A DNA stretch of 64,000 nt from Staphylococcus hominis subsp. hominis. GTDB lineage: Bacteria; Bacillota; Bacilli; Staphylococcales; Staphylococcaceae. Positions 58,834-64,000 of the stretch are shown here, one piece after another. How positions within the stretch are numbered: the first letter of the stretch is position 1; each line of letters opens with the position of its first letter. The position numbers and the translations under genes are program-made. Location of the stretch: assembly GCF_002901845.1 (NCBI RefSeq), contig NZ_PPQE01000025.1, forward strand, positions 307,658 through 371,657, in the 5' to 3' direction. Below the pieces are notes generated by a model that was not told the DNA's origin, did not search any database, and worked only from the letters and a program-made list of their open reading frames with translations.

Positions 58834-61800
58834 TTATTGATTAAATACTGGTATTTCAAAATATTTACCAACTGAATTAATTTGATCATATAAGTATTTT
58901 AAACTTTTAGCATTCAAATTTGCCCAATTAATATCAGTAGCATATTGATGTGTACCAGGTTGATCAGGGTTCCAACGCATTTTATAAAGTGTATTTTGAC
59001 CAGATTTAATATAATCTTGAGCAATAAATTTAGCTCCATCAATAATAGCTTTAGAAATACTATTCCAGCCAGATTGTTTTGCGTAATTAATTCCATTTAC
59101 AAGTGGTGCATAATCATAAGCTCCAATACCATATACATTATAATATTTAATAGGGGAATTAGAAACGACTTGATTATTAACCAAATTTGCACCTTTAGCA
59201 AGTTTAGATTGGCCATTACCCGTTTCAAGTAAGGCATGAGCAATTAAGTAAATTTCATTAACACCTGTCAATTTTGCAGCATTAGCAAATGCTTGACCTT
59301 GGTTTTCTAACATTCCCTTACCTTTAAGTAGTCGATTTAAACGATCTACAGATAATAATTGTGGACGATCTAAACGTAAAAATTGATATTTTAAAGCTGG
59401 ATTTTTTGCAAGTGTTTTCGCGTTCATCGCATTTTTAATTTCACTATACGTTGCATTTGACCAACCGCTATTATTACGTTGAACTTGTGGTGGTGCACCG
59501 TAAACATTTTGTTGAATTTTAGTGACCTCATCAAGTGTTCTATAGTTTTTAGATAGTTTAACTAATTGTTGTTGTAAATCGCTTTTCTTAATCCATACTG
59601 ATTTACCATTACTTAATTTACCATAATACCAAGTGATACCATTTACTACTTTTCGTTTTGTAATTTGAAAAATTTGTTCATTAAATGGCTTGAGTGAGTA
59701 CGCTTTAGCTGAAGTAGGGTCGTCATAGTAAAAACTATTACCATTAGTTATAACTAAATCATCGTTATAGTCTTCTGCTGTATCGAAAGATGAAGCGTTT
59801 GTTAAATCTTTTAATGCAATCCAACCTGTTTGATTATTAACTGTACCGTATAAATACGTTTTACCATCAACAATTGTCGATTTAGAAGCCTTGAAAGTTT
59901 GATTAGCAATGTTGTTTTTATCTAATCGTTGTTGATTAGTGCCCCAAGCAATCGTATATAAGCCATTATTATTTTGGTTGACAGTATAAGTACCTTTCAC
60001 TTTTTGTTCTTCATCTAAATTTTTAATATTTAAGTCTTTAACATTATACCAACCTAATGGAGTATTTCCAGAAGTACTAGATAATAAAACATATGTATGA
60101 TCATCTAATTTTTTTTCTTTAGTTACAACATATGTTTTGTTAGCATATTGTTTTGCATGCTTACCACTTGCATCGTAAATACTTGAACGTATACCATCAT
60201 TGGTTGAATTTACTTGAGCAATTTTTGAAACAGTTTGAACACTACTTGTTTTTTGACTCGTTTTTACAGTTTGAACATCGTCTGATAAAATCCAGCCCCA
60301 AACATTATTAATAACACCGTGAAGATACGTATTTGAGCCTACTTTTAAAGCGTCTATCGATTTTAGAACATCTCCCTTTGAAGGAACTGTTGCTTTAATT
60401 TGAGACGAACTGCCCCAAGGTGTTTCATATATATTACTATTCCCTTTGATATTGTATTTTTTAATACCATCATTTATAGGTGTTGTAGTTTGAATATTAA
60501 TTTCTGATGAAGGAATCCAACCGTGTGATTGATTACCATTAAAGTCAGAAATCAAATAAAAGTTTTTGTTATTTAATGTCGCTTTTTTAGTTACACGATA
60601 AGTATTACCGTTAATAGAAGGATTTATTTTTCCAGATGAGTCATATACTGTTGTGTAAGCACCATTATTTTTTTTAGCTACTTGTCCTAAAGTGTTATTT
60701 AATTGAGAAACATTAAGTATATTAGTTGTATCCGCTTTGTTTTGAATATCATTTAAATAATATTTACTTACCCAACCAGTTAAACCATTTACTGAACCAT
60801 ATACATATGTTGATTTACCTACTTGTTGTGATGCACTCGCTTTAAATGGAGATTGATTTGATTTAGATACTGTTCCAGCAATTTGATTATAATTACCCCA
60901 TGGAACAGTGTATAGTGTCGTTCCAGGTTTAATAGTATAAGATTTATTTACTTTCGCTTTAGGAGTAATAGTATTATAAATCGTTTCATTTTGTTTAACC
61001 CATCCATATAATTTTCCACTATTATAATCGGATACTAGGTAATATTTGTCTTTATCAAGCTGTGCAGATTTTGTAACTGCTAAAGTATTATGAACCTGAT
61101 TCGTCGTTTTCCCCTTAGAATCATATACAGTAGTATAAAGACCGCTATTATCTGATTTAATTTGAGCTAAGCCATTATTAGATGTTACTGTTAATTTTTT
61201 ATTATTTATACTTGGTTTAGTAGTAGGAGTTGAATTATTTGTAGATGTTGTACCCCATGGTGCAACTTTGCCCATTTTAATTAAATATTTTTCGTTAATT
61301 AAATCATATAATTCATCATAACTATAATTATGATTACTCAAGTAGGCATGTGGATCAGCGTGATCTGTACCTCCAAGATAACGACTAATAGCATAATGAG
61401 TCCATACTGTTCCTTTAGCATCATATTCAGCACTATCTGGTTTTAATCCATAATATTGTAATTGTGTAGCAGCGTAATCTGCATAGTTATTCATTGAACG
61501 TGCAAATGAAGCATAATCATGTGTATGAACTATTTCAACATTAATAAAACGATTATTCCCATATGGTCCAGCTCCCCAAGATAAATAATCAGTAGGAGCA
61601 GTTTCAATAATACGGTTTCCATCTACAAATGCATGTACAAACGCATTTGTATAATTATTTCTCATATAATTAATTTCGCCTTCAATCGTTGAATTGTCAT
61701 TTGCAGTATCATGCACGACGATGCCTTCAGGTTTTCCTACTCCATTTCGATATCCATATTTAGGGAAGTAAGATGTATAATGTTCTTCAATCGAAGGAGC

Positions 61801-62877
61801 TTTCAAATTATTTGAGCGAATATAATTATTAATTGAAGATTTAACTTGCGGTACATATTTTGGTAGTGAAGACGTAGTTGAATATGTACTTACTGTAGCT
61901 GGACCACCTTTTCCACCAATACCTTTATGAACTGATGATGTAGAGTCAGAAACAGATGCATCATTTGATTGAGTTGAAGTTGTAGCTTTATTATTAACAT
62001 GAGTGTTATTTAAAGCTGTACTGTATGCACGTACTTTTAAAGTATTATGCATTGGTGAAGTTTGAGTATTATTCTTTTTAAGCGTAGTATCTTCATTGTT
62101 AACTGTAGTGTTATCTGATGTATTTGATAAATTTTTAGACGTACTGTCACTTTCTGTAGTAGAAGATAATGATACTTTATTATTGTCATTATTTGTCGTT
62201 GTAGCATTATTATCTACTTTTTGTTGTTTATTATTAACGACAGTAGTGCTTGATTGCGCTTTTGATATGCTATTGTTTTGATTTTCTACGTTATTTAATG
62301 TTGTTTTAGGCTCATCTGTATTTAACTTATGTGTATTTGAAACTTGAGCGCTTTCATTATGAGTTGATGGTGTTTCAGTAGTTATACGATTTGAATTTAA
62401 TTTATGATTAGAATCTTCTGATGTAACTAATTTAGTTGAATCAGTTGAAGTAGTAGAGGTAGTAGCTACTTCATTATTATTATGTTTTGTATTATCAGAT
62501 TGATCATTTGATATTGTATCACTGTTTTTAACTGTATCATTAGTATTAGAACGCGTTGAGTTATTTTGAGATGACGCTGATTGATTTAAGTTATCTAATT
62601 TGGCATCATATGTGTATGTATTATATGTATTATTAGTAGTATTTGATTTTACTAATGTAGGGTCTTGGTAAGTTTGCACTCCAGAAATATTTTGTGCTGC
62701 ATTACTGACTTGATGTTTAGCTACATTGGCATTTTCAATATTTTGTTGATCATCGATTACATTATTAGCAGCGTTTTGTTTGTTTTCAGAGGCTTCAGCA
62801 TGATGTGTAGTAAATGCTGCACCAAATAAAGTAAGGGCGATCATTGATGGGAATTTAAAGCTAAATTTTTTCGACAT
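58834..62877 (-). CDS. atl: Bifunctional autolysin (amidase/glucosaminidase)
   Basis: 1347 residues. A signal peptide (MSKKFSFKFPSMIALTLFGA, cleavage after HHAEA) is followed by a Ser/Thr/Asn-rich propeptide (30-340). An N-acetylmuramoyl-L-alanine amidase comes next (about 370-535: EGIVVHDTANDN, TDHADPHAYL). GW/SH3_8 wall-binding repeats with recurring TxYDSxGK and G-W motifs (about 550-1150) follow, then an endo-beta-N-acetylglucosaminidase (about 1190-1347: IYLIAHALLETGNGQSKLAKG). Secreted, processed into two enzymes that split daughter cells; the AtlE type also promotes attachment to surfaces. Confidence 0.96.
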   Translation of the reverse strand: MSKKFSFKFPSMIALTLFGAAFTTHHAEASENKQNAANNVIDDQQNIENANVAKHQVSNAAQNISGVQTYQDPTLVKSNTTNNTYNTYTYDAKLDNLNQSASSQNNSTRSNTNDTVKNSDTISNDQSDNTKHNNNEVATTSTTSTDSTKLVTSEDSNHKLNSNRITTETPSTHNESAQVSNTHKLNTDEPKTTLNNVENQNNSISKAQSSTTVVNNKQQKVDNNATTTNNDNNKVSLSSTTESDSTSKNLSNTSDNTTVNNEDTTLKKNNTQTSPMHNTLKVRAYSTALNNTHVNNKATTSTQSNDASVSDSTSSVHKGIGGKGGPATVSTYSTTSSLPKYVPQVKSSINNYIRSNNLKAPSIEEHYTSYFPKYGYRNGVGKPEGIVVHDTANDNSTIEGEINYMRNNYTNAFVHAFVDGNRIIETAPTDYLSWGAGPYGNNRFINVEIVHTHDYASFARSMNNYADYAATQLQYYGLKPDSAEYDAKGTVWTHYAISRYLGGTDHADPHAYLSNHNYSYDELYDLINEKYLIKMGKVAPWGTTSTNNSTPTTKPSINNKKLTVTSNNGLAQIKSDNSGLYTTVYDSKGKTTNQVHNTLAVTKSAQLDKDKYYLVSDYNSGKLYGWVKQNETIYNTITPKAKVNKSYTIKPGTTLYTVPWGNYNQIAGTVSKSNQSPFKASASQQVGKSTYVYGSVNGLTGWVSKYYLNDIQNKADTTNILNVSQLNNTLGQVAKKNNGAYTTVYDSSGKINPSINGNTYRVTKKATLNNKNFYLISDFNGNQSHGWIPSSEINIQTTTPINDGIKKYNIKGNSNIYETPWGSSSQIKATVPSKGDVLKSIDALKVGSNTYLHGVINNVWGWILSDDVQTVKTSQKTSSVQTVSKIAQVNSTNDGIRSSIYDASGKHAKQYANKTYVVTKEKKLDDHTYVLLSSTSGNTPLGWYNVKDLNIKNLDEEQKVKGTYTVNQNNNGLYTIAWGTNQQRLDKNNIANQTFKASKSTIVDGKTYLYGTVNNQTGWIALKDLTNASSFDTAEDYNDDLVITNGNSFYYDDPTSAKAYSLKPFNEQIFQITKRKVVNGITWYYGKLSNGKSVWIKKSDLQQQLVKLSKNYRTLDEVTKIQQNVYGAPPQVQRNNSGWSNATYSEIKNAMNAKTLAKNPALKYQFLRLDRPQLLSVDRLNRLLKGKGMLENQGQAFANAAKLTGVNEIYLIAHALLETGNGQSKLAKGANLVNNQVVSNSPIKYYNVYGIGAYDYAPLVNGINYAKQSGWNSISKAIIDGAKFIAQDYIKSGQNTLYKMRWNPDQPGTHQYATDINWANLNAKSLKYLYDQINSVGKYFEIPVFNQ

Positions 62878-63027
62878 AATAGTTGCTCCTTTTTTAATTT
62901 ACTTTTTTATTATAACGTCAAGAAAAGTAAGAGTAATTATTTTTAACTCATTTGTAAACTAAATTTAATTTTGTTCTTATAAATATCTAGCTGTTGTCAT
63001 TGAAATTCAAGTATCGAAAAATATCAT

Positions 63028-63447
63028 TTAAATTATTTTATACATTTTAATATGAGCAATATTTTCTTCTTGAAAAGGAAGACCAATACTAATATAACCT
63101 AGTTTTTCATAGAATGGTTTAGCTTGTAGTTGTGCGTTTAAAATAAGTTTATGATGATGTTTTTGTTTTCCAATACTTTCAATCGTGTTCATTAATGTTT
63201 TACCAAACCCTTTATTGCGATAAGGTTTTAAAATTGCTACACGTTCTACTTTTATACCATCTTCATATGGACGAAATCGTGCACAAGCAAATGGATGATC
63301 GTTGTAATATCCAATAATATGAGTAGAAGTATTTTCAAATATATCTAATTCGCTTTCTAATGGAACCCCTTGCTCTTCTACAAAAACTGACTTTCTAATT
63401 TCAAAACAATCAGAAAGCATAGATTGATTAATTACTTCTTTAAACAT
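63028..63447 (-). CDS. GNAT family N-acetyltransferase (ElaA-like)
   Basis: 139 residues: IRKSVFVEEQGVPLESELD (about 18-36), typical of the ElaA/GNAT subgroup, and the acetyl-CoA loop VERVAILKPYRNKGFGKTLM (about 68-87). The Shine-Dalgarno is weak. Substrate unknown. Confidence 0.86.
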   Translation of the reverse strand: MFKEVINQSMLSDCFEIRKSVFVEEQGVPLESELDIFENTSTHIIGYYNDHPFACARFRPYEDGIKVERVAILKPYRNKGFGKTLMNTIESIGKQKHHHKLILNAQLQAKPFYEKLGYISIGLPFQEENIAHIKMYKII

Positions 63448-63509
63448 GTGACATTTACCTACTTTCTTAAATTAAATAAATTCAATCATTTTATATTATT
63501 TAGATATAG

Positions 63510-63548
63510 AAAAAGAAAAACTCCTTTTACTAAAAAGTAAAAAGGAGT
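63510..63548 (-). terminator. Terminator of the DUF2538 gene
   Basis: ACTCCTTTTACT pairs with AGTAAAAAGGAGT with one bulged A; the minus strand then has TTTTTCTTTTT. Confidence 0.75.
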
Positions 63549-63554
63549 AATAAA

Positions 63555-64000
63555 TTATAATGCTTCTTGGCGAACAATTGCGCAATATTGCCAAAAGATC
63601 CTTAATTGTGCGATGTTCCAGTTATTCATCCCCATAGTGAAACCTGAAGGTCTAAAAAGATTAACGTCTGTAACCTCTAAAGCGGCTGCAATTAAATATT
63701 GCAAAGGAATACTAATGCTTTGCATTGTTTCCGTAATTCCATTTTCATCATATACCCAAGAAAAGGGTAAATCAGATTCAAATACATCTACTTTATTAAA
63801 AATTTCAGGTAAAGCAACAATGTAACAAGCGCCATTTACAATTGGATTCACTGAATTCTCACCATAGTATACTAATAATGCCTCATAGTTTTCACGATGT
63901 TCATGATTAACATAAAAGAATTCACTTCTGAATAAAGCCATGTCTTGACTATGAATAATTTGTTGTTCTAATACGTTAAACATGCCGTTAATATTAGCAA
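63555..64000 (-). CDS. DUF2538 family protein, start outside the window
   Basis: The frame stays open to the window edge. Upstream of the ATG at 63983 the codons read A-N-I-N-G in frame, as I recall in the longer staphylococcal homologues, and no Shine-Dalgarno precedes that ATG. So the true start lies beyond 64000 and this is a 5'-truncated gene. Visible part: LEQQIIHSQDMALFRSEFFYVNHEHRENYEALL, ALEVTDVNLFRPSGFTMG. A conserved staphylococcal cytoplasmic protein without known function. Confidence 0.85.
   Translation of the reverse strand, partial: ANINGMFNVLEQQIIHSQDMALFRSEFFYVNHEHRENYEALLVYYGENSVNPIVNGACYIVALPEIFNKVDVFESDLPFSWVYDENGITETMQSISIPLQYLIAAALEVTDVNLFRPSGFTMGMNNWNIAQLRIFWQYCAIVRQEAL

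Overview
The window is a low-GC Staphylococcus chromosome segment, probably a coagulase-negative species, carrying a complete integrated siphovirus. The genus is supported by a gene order and protein families familiar from staphylococci: a TerC protein, an HtrA-like protease, a Ktr potassium transporter, lplA, tRNA-Asn/tRNA-Ser, comK, a menaquinone cluster and a bifunctional autolysin of the Atl/AtlE type. I could not fix the species.

Layout. 1-6850 is chromosome: the tail of an upstream gene, a yybP-ykoY (manganese) riboswitch driving terC, then htrA, ktrB, a CPBP-type membrane protein, a DUF2187 protein and lplA. 6852-48476 is a prophage of about 41.6 kb bounded by 16-bp direct repeats (GACGGAAACGGAGGGA); the right copy is the 3' end of tRNA-Ser(GCU). 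48477-64000 is chromosome: two tRNAs, comK, small genes, menA, menF-D-H-B, an aminotransferase, a MarR regulator, atl, a GNAT protein and the start-less end of a DUF2538 gene.

Prophage. The leftward lysogeny block holds integrase, a lipoprotein, a Spo0M-like protein, an ImmA-like protein and a CI-like repressor. The rightward early block holds Cro, antirepressor, many small genes, SSB, an HNHc nuclease, a DnaD-like initiator with internal iterons, a DnaC-like loader and a MazG-like enzyme. The late block holds HNH, a GC-rich candidate cos site, P27-type TerS, TerL, HK97-type portal/protease/capsid, connectors, major tail protein, frameshifted tail chaperones, a 2041-residue tape measure, Dit, Tal, holin and endolysin. 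This resembles the cos-type staphylococcal phages of the phi12/3A/2638A kind. Two antisense genes sit inside the early block (a DUF4393/Abi-alpha protein and a 76-residue protein). A Fic protein and a four-helix membrane protein lie between lysis and attR.

Most striking features. The endolysin gene (M23 - amidase - SH3, like the phage 2638A enzyme) is split by a 945-nt group I intron encoding an HNH homing endonuclease. Inside the intron an extended -10 element overlaps the 5' arm of a perfect 12-bp hairpin whose 3' arm holds the endonuclease ribosome binding site. That would be an RNA switch of the kind known for phage T4 intron endonucleases. Other signals are an A_AAA_AAG -1 frameshift site, clustered integrase arm sites at both prophage ends, a LexA-type box in front of the integrase gene, a repeated TCTCA-N4-TGAGA operator, and replacement of the native tRNA terminator by a phage one.
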